Positions 1 through 12,716 of a DNA stretch of 64,000 nucleotides are shown piece by piece. The stretch covers positions 1 through 64,000 of the forward strand of contig NZ_JAANBD010000027.1 of NCBI RefSeq assembly GCF_011089885.1, in the 5' to 3' direction. Position 1 is the stretch's first letter. Each line of letters opens with the position of its first letter. Source of the stretch: Thioalkalivibrio sp. XN279 (lineage in GTDB: Bacteria; Pseudomonadota; Gammaproteobacteria; Steroidobacterales; XN24). Below the pieces are notes generated by a model. It was not told where the DNA came from and did not search any database. It saw only the letters and a program-made list of their open reading frames with translations. The translations under genes were made by a program, and so were the position numbers.

Positions 1-1127
1 GCGCCGCCCTGCGCTGCAGGCGCGGCAGCCAGCGCGCCGGGCTCGGCATAGCGGAAGGCCAGCATGCGCAGCAGTACCATCTCGCAGCCGGCGCGCGGCG
101 ACGGCGCCAGCGGCAGGTCGCGCCGCCCGGCGACGGCGACCTGGTACCACAACTGCAGGTCCTCCGGTGCGGCCTGGTTGGCCACCGGCCTGGCGCGCGG
201 CGTCAGTCCGTCCTCGTCGTCGTCCAGGCCAGGGACCGCCTGCAGCACCGCCGCCCGCTGCAACAGCGCCGCCAGGGTCCCCAGCAGTTCGAAATAATCC
301 GGCACGTGCTCGTCCAGCGCCGCCACCTCGGCCATCAGACTGGGCGCATCGCCCGCCACCACCGCCTCCAGCAGTCGCACCGCGTACTCGCGGTCGACCG
401 TGCCCAGCATCGACGCCACCTCGGTCTCGGTGAGGCGGCCGCCGCCGTGGGAAGCCGCCTGGTCCAGCAGGCTGAGGGCATCCCGCAGGCTGCCGTCCGC
501 GGCGCGCGCGAGCAGGTCCAGCGCCGGCGGCTCGAATTCCAGTCCCTCGTGCTCCGCCACCAACTTCAGCCGCTCGCGGATCATGGCCACCGGCAGGCGC
601 TTGAGGTTGAACTGCAGGCAGCGCGACAACACGGTCATCGGCAGCTGCTGCGGATCGGTGGTGGCGAGCAGGAACTTCACGTGCGGCGGCGGTTCCTCCA
701 GCGTCTTCAACAGCGCGTTGAAGGAATGCTTCGACAGCATGTGCACCTCGTCGATGAGGTACACCTTGTAGCGGCCGCGCGCCGGCGAGTACTGCACGTT
801 GTCGAGCAGGTCGCGGGTGTCCTCCACCTTGGTGCGCGACGCGGCGTCCACCTCGATCAGGTCCACGAAACGCCCGTCGTCGATATCGCGGCAGGCGGCG
901 CACTCGCCGCAGGGGGCCGAAGAGACGCCCTGCTCGCAGTTCAGCGCCTTGGCGAAGATGCGGGCGATGGTGGTCTTGCCGACGCCGCGCGTGCCGGTGA
1001 ACAGGTAGGCATGGTGCAGCCGGTCGTTGTCGAGCGCATGCACGAGGGCGCGCAGGACATGCTCCTGGCCCACCAGGTCGGCAAAAACGCGGGGGCGCCA
1101 CTTGCGGGCGAGCGCTTGGTAACTCAT
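1..1127 (-). CDS. dnaX: DNA polymerase III subunit gamma/tau (5' part; 3' end outside the window)
   Basis: This is the clamp-loader ATPase of the replicative DNA polymerase III holoenzyme. The protein begins MSYQALARKWRPR, the classic DnaX start, and carries Walker A (GTRGVGKTT), a four-Cys zinc module (CEQG..CGECAAC), Walker B (VYLIDEVHML), sensor 1 (LLATTDPQQLP) and the SRC motif (VLSRCLQFNL). About 375 codons are present; the C-terminal tau region and any programmed frameshift site lie beyond position 1. The ATG at 1127 is chosen because the family motif starts there. No clear Shine-Dalgarno sequence is visible. The SRP RNA gene lies 78 bases upstream on the same strand. Confidence 0.97.
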   Translation of the reverse strand, partial: MSYQALARKWRPRVFADLVGQEHVLRALVHALDNDRLHHAYLFTGTRGVGKTTIARIFAKALNCEQGVSSAPCGECAACRDIDDGRFVDLIEVDAASRTKVEDTRDLLDNVQYSPARGRYKVYLIDEVHMLSKHSFNALLKTLEEPPPHVKFLLATTDPQQLPMTVLSRCLQFNLKRLPVAMIRERLKLVAEHEGLEFEPPALDLLARAADGSLRDALSLLDQAASHGGGRLTETEVASMLGTVDREYAVRLLEAVVAGDAPSLMAEVAALDEHVPDYFELLGTLAALLQRAAVLQAVPGLDDDEDGLTPRARPVANQAAPEDLQLWYQVAVAGRRDLPLAPSPRAGCEMVLLRMLAFRYAEPGALAAAPAAQGG

Positions 1128-1205
1128 GGGCTTGGGGCAGCGTACCTGGTTCGGCTTCGGGACGCGGGTGAGTTTATCATCCCGCCTGCCCGCGGCGCCG
1201 TGAAA

Positions 1206-1320
<115 letters not shown>

Positions 1321-1438
1321 ATTGACGGGTCCCGGCGAACGCCGGGGGCGCCTATGTTAACCGGAAAGGCGCTCTCGTTGCCCTACGTTCAGGTTCGAAG
1401 TGCTAGGTTTAGCCCATGGCATCAACCAGGAGTGCGCC

Positions 1439-2962
1439 ATGAACCGGACCCGCACCGCCGCCACGACCTTCATCGCCATGCTCGGACTGGCGTTCGTCGC
1501 CGTGCCGGCCCAGGCCCAGGAATACGTGGTCGAGCCGATTGTCGATGAGCCGGGCCTCGCCGGCGAGAACGCGCTCTTCACCGAGGCCGAGCTGGACCAG
1601 CTGCTGGCGCCCATCGCGCTGTACCCGGACGCCCTGCTGTCGCAGGTGCTCATCGCCGCAACCTATCCGCTGGAGATCGTGGCGGCTGCACGCTGGTCGC
1701 GCGCCAATCCCGGCCTGGATGGCGAGGCCGCGGTGCAAGCCGTCGCAGAGGAGGACTGGGATCCCAGCGTGAAGTCGCTGGTCGCATTCCCGGACCTGCT
1801 CGCGCAGATGGACCAGGACCTGGAATGGACGCGCCAGCTGGGTGAGGCCATGTTGCTGCAGGAAAGCGACGTCATGGATTCCATCCAGTTCCTGCGCGCC
1901 AAGGCCGACGAGGCCGGCAGCCTGCAGGACACCGAGCAGGTGCGCGTGGTGCGCGAGGAGCGGACCATCGTCATCGAACCGGCACGCGAGCGCATCGTCT
2001 ACATCCCCTACTACGACACCCGCGTGGTGTACGGCAACTGGTGGCGCCCGGCCTACCCGCCGGTCTACTGGCCCCGGCCGTCCTACTACACCTATTACGG
2101 CTCGACCGGTTTCTACTGGAGCAGCGGCATCCACGTCGCGACCGGGTTCTTCTACAGCGATTTCTACTGGCCCAGCCGCAACGTGGTCATCGTGCGCGCG
2201 CCGCGTTACTACTATCCCCCGCGGCATTACTACGGGGCCCAGCGCTATTACGTGCCGGGCGAGCGCTGGAAGCACAACCCGTGGCATCGCCGCAGCGTGA
2301 AGTACCGCCACCACGAGTTGCGCAAGCGCTACGAACCCCATATCCGCCCGCCCAGCGTGCGCTATTCCGAGTCGCGCGCCGAGCGACGCGGCGCGCCGCA
2401 GACGGGACAGCGCTTCGGTTCGTCGACAACACGACAGGAACAGTCGCAGCAGCGCTCGGCGCCACGCAATTACCGCGAGAGCAATGATCCGGCGCGCGTC
2501 GAGCGCCAACTCCGGACGGAGCGCCAGCAGCGTGCTGAACGCCAGCCAAGGCTTGAGCGACCGGAGCGCACCGCCAGCGCGCCGTTACAGCGCCGGATCG
2601 AGACCGCCACGCAGCGCAGCCAGCGCCCCGCGCAGCCGAACCCGCGCCAGTCGCAGAGCTATCGCGCGACCCGGCAGCAGGCCCAGGTGCAGCGTGCACA
2701 GCCGTCCGCCCGGGCGCATGCGCCCGCCCGCCAGGCAGCGGCCACGCGCAGCGCAGCGCCCTCTCGCCAGGCTGCGCCGTCACCGCGGGCAGCTCCAGCG
2801 CGACAAGCCGCACCCACGCGCCAGGCAGCACCCGCCCGCCAGGCGCAATCACGGCCGTCCCGGGCGAAGAGCGACTCGTCCAGCCGCGGACGTGCGCAAG
2901 CGCCGCAAGTGCGCCGCGGCAACTCGGGCGCGGACAGCCGGCTGCGGCGCCAGGTCAACTAG
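1439..2962 (+). CDS. DUF3300 family secreted protein with basic, repeat-rich tail
   Basis: Exported protein of unknown function, 507 residues. A signal peptide (MNRTRTAATTFIAMLGLAF..AQAQ) is followed by the DUF3300 core, recognised by LLAPIALYPDALLSQVLIA and the ARW motif. Next comes a Tyr/Trp/Pro-rich middle part (YYYPPRHYYG, WKHNPWHRRS) and a C-terminal half very rich in Arg, Gln, Ala and Pro, with repeated RQAAP-like units. The ATG at 1439 is preceded by AGGAG six bases upstream; the frame is open further back to 1400, but that GTG has no such site. The gene stands alone and converges on the SulP permease. The basic tail may bind RNA, DNA or acidic polymers; this is inference only. Confidence 0.85.
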   Translation: MNRTRTAATTFIAMLGLAFVAVPAQAQEYVVEPIVDEPGLAGENALFTEAELDQLLAPIALYPDALLSQVLIAATYPLEIVAAARWSRANPGLDGEAAVQAVAEEDWDPSVKSLVAFPDLLAQMDQDLEWTRQLGEAMLLQESDVMDSIQFLRAKADEAGSLQDTEQVRVVREERTIVIEPARERIVYIPYYDTRVVYGNWWRPAYPPVYWPRPSYYTYYGSTGFYWSSGIHVATGFFYSDFYWPSRNVVIVRAPRYYYPPRHYYGAQRYYVPGERWKHNPWHRRSVKYRHHELRKRYEPHIRPPSVRYSESRAERRGAPQTGQRFGSSTTRQEQSQQRSAPRNYRESNDPARVERQLRTERQQRAERQPRLERPERTASAPLQRRIETATQRSQRPAQPNPRQSQSYRATRQQAQVQRAQPSARAHAPARQAAATRSAAPSRQAAPSPRAAPARQAAPTRQAAPARQAQSRPSRAKSDSSSRGRAQAPQVRRGNSGADSRLRRQVN

Positions 2963-2972
2963 CGCCGGGCGC

Positions 2973-2989
2973 CGGCGGCTTGGCCGCCG
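2973..2989. terminator. GC hairpin between convergent genes
   Basis: A perfect 7-bp stem (CGGCGGC / GCCGCCG) with a 3-base loop lies in the 57-base gap between the ends of the DUF3300 gene and the SulP gene. It could act as a terminator for either strand, but no T run follows on either side, so a classical Rho-independent terminator is not shown. Confidence 0.3.
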
Positions 2990-3019
2990 CCGGGGCGCGC
3001 GGTCAGGCCTCGACGCAGG

Positions 3020-4777
3020 TCACGTCCGCGCGCCCGACCAGCGCGCCGCCACGCGCAGCCCCTGCACCAGGTTGCGGCTGAAGTTCAGCCGGCCTTTCCG
3101 CCGGATCACGCCGGCGCGCAGCAGTTTCAGCACCATGCGCGCCTGCAGCCCGGCAATCACCACGCCCACTCCCTGGCGATCCATTTCCTCGAGCAGCCCC
3201 TGCATCGCCACGACGGCCGTCCCATCCATGCTGGGCACGTCGGTCATGTCCAGCACCACCACGCGCACGCCGGGATCCACCACCTGCAACGAGGTGACGG
3301 CCTTCTCGGCCGCGGCGAAAAAAAGCGGGCCGTTGACGTCGTAGACCGCCACCTCCGGCGGCAGGGCCGCCGCGTCCGATCCGGCCGCGCCATGAATACG
3401 GCTGCTGTGGGTCAGGCCCGCCATGCGACGGATAAACAGCATCCCGGCCAGGCCGACGCCGACCCCCACCGCGAGCACCATGTCGAACAGCACGGTGAGC
3501 AGGAAACACAACGCGAGTATCGCGGCATCGCCGCGCGGTGCCGAGCGCAGGGTGCGCAGGAACAGGTGCGGCTCGCTCATGTTCCAGGCGATGACGAAGA
3601 GCAGCGCCGCCAGTGCCGCCATGGGCACCCGTCCAAGCAGCCCGGCCAGCGCCACGACCGCCAGCAGCACCACCAGGCCGTGCACCACGGCCGCAACGGG
3701 AGACACCGCGCCGCTGCGGATGCTGGTGGCGGTGCGGGCGATGGCCGCGGTCGCCGTGATGCCGCCGAAAAACGGCGCCACGATGTTGCCGATGCCCTGC
3801 CCGATCAGCTCGCTGTTGGGATCATGCCGCGTGCGGGTCAGGCCGTTGGCGATGACGCCGCACAGCAGCGACTCGATGGCCGCCAGCAGCGCGATCGCGA
3901 TGGCCGGGCCGAGGAGCGCCTGGAAGACGCCAAAGTCCAGCTGCATCGCAGCGCCGTCCTTGCCCGGGAACTGCCACGGGAAGGCGAAGCCGGGCAGCAG
4001 GGGCGGGATGCCCCGGCCGGCCGCGTCCCCGACCTGCCAGCTGAAGCGGTCCGCGATGGTCTCGATGTGCCAGCCCAGGCTGTTCAGCGCCCAGGCCAGC
4101 AGCGTGGCTGCCGCAAGCGCGACCAGTGGTCCGGGCACCGGCAATTTCAGCCGCGGCCAGGCCAGGAGTACCGCCAGCGTCGCCAGCCCCAGCCCGAACT
4201 CGGCCGGGTCCAGCCCCGGCAGCGCCCGCACGATGGCGACCAGCTTGTCCAGGTAGTCGCTCCCCGCCTCCGCGGCCGGCAGCGCCAGCCCCATGAAATC
4301 CGGCAGCTGCAGGGTGGCGATCACCACGCCGATCCCGGCGGTGAAGCCGAGCACGACCGGATAGGGCACGAACTGGATCAGGGCGCCCATGCGCCCGACG
4401 CCCATGGCGACGAGGATGCAGCCGGCCATGATGGTCGCCACGAGGAGGCCGCCGAGCCCGTAGGCCTGCACGATGGGCAGCAGGATCACCACGAAGGCAG
4501 CCGTCGGGCCCGAGACGTTGAAGCGGGACCCGCCAGTCAGCGCAATCACGATGCCGGCAATGATCGCCGTGTACAGCCCGTGCTGGGGCGGCACGCCGGT
4601 GGCGATGGCCAGCGCCATGGCCAACGGGACGGCAACGATGCCGATGGTCAGGCCGGCGAGGATGTCCTTGCGCAGCTCGGGCAGGCCGTAGCCCGTGCGC
4701 CAGGCGTCGCGCAGGCCCGCCGCGATGCGAGGGCGCGGGATCGCGGGCAGTGTCGGAGGTGTCGGGCGGGACGCCAT
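3020..4777 (-). CDS. SulP (SLC26) family anion permease with STAS domain
   Basis: Inner-membrane anion transporter of the SulP/SLC26 family, 585 residues, the usual length. Many hydrophobic segments are present (for example VPLAMALAIATGVPPQHGLY, a family signature near the N-terminus, and ALTGGSRFNVSGPTAAF). The C-terminal STAS domain spans roughly residues 450-560 (VRVVVLDMTDVPSMDGTAV). The substrate is uncertain: sulfate, bicarbonate and dicarboxylates are all known in the family. The ATG at 4777 is chosen; a TTG two codons upstream is possible and neither has a clear ribosome-binding site. It starts 47 bases after the S9 peptidase gene and may be cotranscribed with it. Confidence 0.92.
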   Translation of the reverse strand: MASRPTPPTLPAIPRPRIAAGLRDAWRTGYGLPELRKDILAGLTIGIVAVPLAMALAIATGVPPQHGLYTAIIAGIVIALTGGSRFNVSGPTAAFVVILLPIVQAYGLGGLLVATIMAGCILVAMGVGRMGALIQFVPYPVVLGFTAGIGVVIATLQLPDFMGLALPAAEAGSDYLDKLVAIVRALPGLDPAEFGLGLATLAVLLAWPRLKLPVPGPLVALAAATLLAWALNSLGWHIETIADRFSWQVGDAAGRGIPPLLPGFAFPWQFPGKDGAAMQLDFGVFQALLGPAIAIALLAAIESLLCGVIANGLTRTRHDPNSELIGQGIGNIVAPFFGGITATAAIARTATSIRSGAVSPVAAVVHGLVVLLAVVALAGLLGRVPMAALAALLFVIAWNMSEPHLFLRTLRSAPRGDAAILALCFLLTVLFDMVLAVGVGVGLAGMLFIRRMAGLTHSSRIHGAAGSDAAALPPEVAVYDVNGPLFFAAAEKAVTSLQVVDPGVRVVVLDMTDVPSMDGTAVVAMQGLLEEMDRQGVGVVIAGLQARMVLKLLRAGVIRRKGRLNFSRNLVQGLRVAARWSGART

Positions 4778-4824
4778 CGACAACGATCATTGCATGTCGA
4801 TGACGTCCCGTCGATCAGGCGCCC

Positions 4825-6858
4825 TCAGTCAGCCGGCTGCAGGAACTCCGCCAGCCAGTCCTTCTTCTCCTGGTACCAGCGCAGCGAGTTGTTCGGCTTG
4901 AGAATCCAGTGGTTCTCGTCCGGGTAATACACCAGCCGGCTGCGCACGCCGCGGTTCTGCAGGATGTTGAACAGCTCGATGCCGTGGTTCAGCGGCACGC
5001 GGTAGTCCAGCTGGCCGTGGATCACCAGGGTCGGGGTGTCGAAGTTCGCCGCGCCCATGTGCGGGGAGGACTTCTCGTAGTGCCCTGGCTTTTCCCAGAA
5101 CTCGCCGTGGCGCCGCTGCGAGGCGCCGTAGTCGGCGGCGTACTGGGTGAGCCAGTTGAACACTGCCGCATGCGCCACCAGCGTCTTGAAGGGGTGCTCG
5201 CGGCCGAGCAGGATCGAGGCCAGGTAGCCGCCGTAGCTGCCGCCACCGGCGCCCATGCGCTCACTGTCGATCCAGGGCTTGGCGGCGAACCATTCCGCTG
5301 CCTTGATGGTGTCGATGTATGGCAGCTCCGACTGGTAGGGATTGATGGAGTCGGTGAAGTCCTGGCCGAAGCCGCTCGAGCCGTGGAAATTGTGCCAGCC
5401 GGTCACGTAGCCCCAGCCGGAAAAAATCTGGGCGTTCCAGCGGAAATGGAAGCCGTCGGTGATGCCGTTGTGCGGCCCGCCGTGGAGCAACAGGTACAGC
5501 GGGTACTTCTGCTCGGGGTCGAAACCGGGCGGATACACCACCCACATCTGCACCGGGTCGCCGTTGGCGCCCTCGTAAGTCACGCTCTCGTAGCGTCCGA
5601 AGTCCACGCCGGCCAGGATCTCGTCGTTGAAGTCCGAGAGCTTGGTCACCGTGCCGCGACGCGGGTCGATCCGCACCAGCGTCGGCGGCTCGATAAAGCT
5701 CTGGCGCAACGCCACCAGCGTGCGCCCGTCCGCGGACAACTCCACGCTGCCGAAGCTGTGCTCCGCAGTCAGCGGCGTCGGCTTGCCGCTGCGCACGTCG
5801 ATAGCATAGACGCGGTTGTGCGCGGCATCGTCGATGGCCGCGTAAACCTTGCGGCTGTCGGGCGCCCAGGTCACTCCGCTCACCGTGCGATCGAATTCCT
5901 CCGTCACCACGCGCTGCGTACCGTCGCGCCGGTCGTGCAGCACCAGCCGCGCGCGATCGGCGTAAAAGCCGGGGATCTGTCGCTGCGAGAACGCCAGCCA
6001 GCGCCCGTTCGGGCTGTACGCCGGGGCGAAATCCGGCGCCGGGTTCCCGGGCGTGAGATTGACCGCCTCGCCGCCCGCGGCCGGTAGCACATAGATATCC
6101 GGGTTGGAGGCGGTGCCGGTGGGGTCCGAGTCCGCCACCACGGCGACCTGCTCGCCGTCCGGGGAGATGTCGTAGCTTTCGGTGCCGGCGACGCTGATCG
6201 GCAGGTGTACGCCGGAGCCCGGGGTGATCGGCTGTACCTCGCCGCCGTCGATGGCGACCCGGTACAGATGGGGCTTGCGCTCGTCGTGCCAGCGGTCCCA
6301 GTAGCGGGCCGGGGCCTTGTCCCAGGCCTTGGCCGAGTCCTTGCTGTCCTTCTCTTCCTTGAGGCGCGCGGCCATCTCGTCCCAGTCGGCCGTGTCCTCG
6401 AAGACGCGGCTGATGAACGCGATCTCGCTGGAGTCCGGGAACCACATGGGCGCGCTGGCCCCCGTGGGCACCGATGTCACCGCGCGCCCCTCGCCCCCGG
6501 CCGTGGGGATGACGTAGACCTGGCTCTGCTCGTCTTCGCCACGCTTCGAGATGAAGGCGATGTGGCGCCCGTCCGGGCTCCAGGCCGGGCTGGAGTCGCT
6601 GCCCGAATGCGTGGTCAGCTGGCGCGCGCCGCTGCCGTCGGTGGCCACCAGCCAGAGGTTGGTGATGCCCTTGTCGTCCTTCATCTCGTAACGCGTCACG
6701 GCGAGCACCACCTGGCTGCCGTCGGGCGAGATCGCGGGATTGGACAGCCGCTTCAGTTCCCAGAGCGTGTCCGCATCGAGCGGCTTGATTTCGCTCGCAT
6801 TGACCGGGGACCACGACGCCGCGAGAAGCGCCAGCAGGAGGACCAGGACGTGCCGCAT
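4825..6858 (-). CDS. Secreted S9 family prolyl oligopeptidase-type peptidase
   Basis: Serine peptidase of family S9, probably the acylaminoacyl-peptidase-like S9C branch, 677 residues. A signal peptide (MRHVLVLLLALLAASWSPVNA) points to the periplasm or cell surface. The N-terminal half is a beta-propeller with repeated SPDG motifs (ISPDGSQV, WSPDGRHIAF, SPNGRWLAF). The C-terminal alpha/beta-hydrolase domain shows the nucleophile elbow GGGSYGG, the acid loop HGQLDYRVP and the final His in DENHWI. The start at 6858 is supported by GGAG nine bases upstream and by the signal peptide; the frame is open further upstream without support. It is divergent from the tyrosine phenol-lyase gene. Confidence 0.94.
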   Translation of the reverse strand: MRHVLVLLLALLAASWSPVNASEIKPLDADTLWELKRLSNPAISPDGSQVVLAVTRYEMKDDKGITNLWLVATDGSGARQLTTHSGSDSSPAWSPDGRHIAFISKRGEDEQSQVYVIPTAGGEGRAVTSVPTGASAPMWFPDSSEIAFISRVFEDTADWDEMAARLKEEKDSKDSAKAWDKAPARYWDRWHDERKPHLYRVAIDGGEVQPITPGSGVHLPISVAGTESYDISPDGEQVAVVADSDPTGTASNPDIYVLPAAGGEAVNLTPGNPAPDFAPAYSPNGRWLAFSQRQIPGFYADRARLVLHDRRDGTQRVVTEEFDRTVSGVTWAPDSRKVYAAIDDAAHNRVYAIDVRSGKPTPLTAEHSFGSVELSADGRTLVALRQSFIEPPTLVRIDPRRGTVTKLSDFNDEILAGVDFGRYESVTYEGANGDPVQMWVVYPPGFDPEQKYPLYLLLHGGPHNGITDGFHFRWNAQIFSGWGYVTGWHNFHGSSGFGQDFTDSINPYQSELPYIDTIKAAEWFAAKPWIDSERMGAGGGSYGGYLASILLGREHPFKTLVAHAAVFNWLTQYAADYGASQRRHGEFWEKPGHYEKSSPHMGAANFDTPTLVIHGQLDYRVPLNHGIELFNILQNRGVRSRLVYYPDENHWILKPNNSLRWYQEKKDWLAEFLQPAD

Positions 6859-6860
6859 AG

Positions 6861-10811
<3,951 letters not shown>

Positions 10812-10870
10812 TCATGCGCTGAAGCCAGCCTCCGCCAGCCCTTCGCCAATATCAATTTGTCGGGGCGACC

Positions 10871-11704
10871 TTACCAGCGGTAATAAAGGCGGAGGCCGTA
10901 AATCGTCTCATCGGGACCGATATCGCCGTCGAAACGGGACGCGTGCCGGCGCGGACCGGTGGTCATGTAGGGCCGGAAGGACGCGTTCCCCTCCTCGATC
11001 CCGAGCCAGGACTCGACCTGGCGGTTGATGGCGCCGATAGGATCGCTCAGGGCCAACAGGGCGCGATGGCGGAACTCCATCGGCTCGCCGGGCTCATAAA
11101 GCGCCTGCGTGCGGGCGCGCACTCCCATAAAGTACTCGCCGAGTATGGCGCCAGCCACCGGCGTCACGATGATGTCCTGGATAGAGGGCTCCTCGAACAG
11201 GGCTTCGACGCCGAACTCGAATGCCGAGGACATGGCAAACGAATACCACAGCGAAGCACGCTCGTCGTAACCCCGCTCGCGGGCTCGTACGTAGTAGGCG
11301 GCGCCCCAGTAGGGATGCAGCACGTAGTTGAGGTAAAAGTCGTCGCTGTCCCACTGCGGGTTGCGGACGTTCTGCCACCATGAATCGAGGCTGTAGTCTG
11401 ACCGCTGTTCTTCGGTCCAGTTGGTCACGCTCTCGGGCAACGTGTAGAGCACCACGACCGTGCCCACCTGGTAGGACAGCAGGAAGCTGGTGTCGCGCCG
11501 CAAGCCGGCCCGGTCGGGCCCCTCGGGCGCGGTCGCGGTCGCGGTCGCGGTCCCCAGCGCACTGCCTGGAGCAGGGCTCGACATGGCCGCCAGGGCGGCA
11601 GCCGGCAGGCAGCCCAGCACCAGCAGCGCAAGGATCGCAGCGAGGCCAACTCGCTGCCGCCATGGCTTTCCAAGGGGCGATGCGCTAAAACGTGCCGCTA
11701 GCAT
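10871..11704 (-). CDS. DUF3943 domain protein, exported
   Basis: Uncharacterised 277-residue protein with an N-terminal hydrophobic segment (VGLAAILALLVLGCLPAAALA) that looks like a signal peptide with a long basic front. The DUF3943 hallmark WDSDDFYLNYVLHPYWG..YYVRARERG is clear, followed by TPVAGAILGEYFMG and a C-terminus GLRLYYRW that could close a beta-barrel. The stretch after the signal peptide is a Thr-Ala repeat encoded by a hexanucleotide tandem repeat. The ATG at 11704 overlaps the ATG of the divergent gene at 11703, and neither has a ribosome-binding site. An outer-membrane location is inferred from composition only. Confidence 0.75.
   Translation of the reverse strand: MLAARFSASPLGKPWRQRVGLAAILALLVLGCLPAAALAAMSSPAPGSALGTATATATAPEGPDRAGLRRDTSFLLSYQVGTVVVLYTLPESVTNWTEEQRSDYSLDSWWQNVRNPQWDSDDFYLNYVLHPYWGAAYYVRARERGYDERASLWYSFAMSSAFEFGVEALFEEPSIQDIIVTPVAGAILGEYFMGVRARTQALYEPGEPMEFRHRALLALSDPIGAINRQVESWLGIEEGNASFRPYMTTGPRRHASRFDGDIGPDETIYGLRLYYRW
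11529..11552. repeat. Hexanucleotide tandem repeat (gcggtc x4) inside the DUF3943 gene
   Basis: Four perfect copies of a 6-bp unit lie just after the signal-peptide region and encode alternating Thr-Ala on the minus strand. Because the unit is a multiple of three, copy-number change would alter the length of the linker without breaking the frame. Confidence 0.9.
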
Positions 11705-12716
11705 GAAGCCGAGTCCCACCAGCCAAGTCCGCGGCGCATTGTACCTGCTGGCGCTCCTGTTGACTCCCAGCGGACCCGCGCTGGCGCAGGCGGTACTGTT
11801 CGACGTGCACAACCAGCATCCGCTGGTGCAGCTGCACGCGCCCCCGGCGCCGGGGGAGCGGGCGCCCGTCGCACCTGGCCAGTGGCGTTGGGATCTCGGC
11901 CTGCGACTGAACAACAACTCCATCCAGGACGGCGACGCTGAGGCGGAACGCATCGTGCTGGATGGGGAGACTTACCGCAGCGCCTTCACCGTCTCCCGCG
12001 GCCTGCGTCCGGGCCTGGCGGTGGCGGCCACCGTGCCGCTGGTGGCGCACAGCAGCGGCTTCATGGACGGCTTCATCACCGACTGGCACGACCTGTGGGG
12101 ACTGTCCAACGAGCGTCGAAATGCCTTCGAAAACAACCAGCTCGACTTCAGCTACCTGCAGGACGGCGCCGCACAGGTGGCGCTGCGCGAGTCCGCGCGC
12201 GGTCTCGGCGACGTGCGGCTCGACCTGGACTGGCATGTGCGCCCGGCGGGCCAGGACCAGCGCAGCCTGGTCCTGCGCGGCGGCGTCAAGCTGCCGACCG
12301 GCTCCAGCGACCGGCTCCTGGGCAGCGGCGGCACGGACTTGTCGTTGCAGGTGCTCTCCAGCGACCATCGCTCGTTCGCGGCATGGAACGTCTCCCTGGC
12401 GTGGTCGCTGGGCGCTTTGTGGCTGGGCGAATCAGAGGTGCTGGACTCGATGCGCGAAGACTTCGTGGGGATCGCCTCGGCCGGTTTGCGCTGGCGCATG
12501 AACCCGCGCTTCGAGGCCGGCATGCAGGTCGATCTGCATACCGCCGTCTACGACTCTGAGCTGCGGGCGCTCGGCGCAGGCGGAATCCAGCTCACGACGG
12601 GCGTGGGCTTGCGGCTGCGCGACAGCAGCCTGGTGGAGCTGGCGATGCTGCAGAACCTGCGCACCGACACGATCCCGGACTTCGGCCTCTACCTGGGCTG
12701 GCGCTCCGCACCCTGA
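11703..12716 (+). CDS. DUF3187 family exported protein, probable outer-membrane beta-barrel
   Basis: 337 residues. A signal peptide (MKPSPTSQVRGALYLLALLL..ALAQ) is followed by alternating hydrophobic strands (WRWDLGLRLNNNS, LVLRGGVKLPTGSSDRLLG, LTTGVGLRLRD) and an aromatic last strand. The motif FMDGFITDWHDLWGLSNERR matches the conserved loop of DUF3187. The function is unknown. Its ATG overlaps that of the divergent DUF3943 gene within the four bases CATG, which suggests a functional pair or that one start is wrong. The 3' end overlaps the convergent MFS gene by 28 bases. Confidence 0.75.
   Translation: MKPSPTSQVRGALYLLALLLTPSGPALAQAVLFDVHNQHPLVQLHAPPAPGERAPVAPGQWRWDLGLRLNNNSIQDGDAEAERIVLDGETYRSAFTVSRGLRPGLAVAATVPLVAHSSGFMDGFITDWHDLWGLSNERRNAFENNQLDFSYLQDGAAQVALRESARGLGDVRLDLDWHVRPAGQDQRSLVLRGGVKLPTGSSDRLLGSGGTDLSLQVLSSDHRSFAAWNVSLAWSLGALWLGESEVLDSMREDFVGIASAGLRWRMNPRFEAGMQVDLHTAVYDSELRALGAGGIQLTTGVGLRLRDSSLVELAMLQNLRTDTIPDFGLYLGWRSAP

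Noticed and set aside
2973-2989. A classical Rho-independent terminator after the DUF3300 gene
   Set aside because: The hairpin is real but no T run follows on either strand; it is listed only as a low-confidence site.
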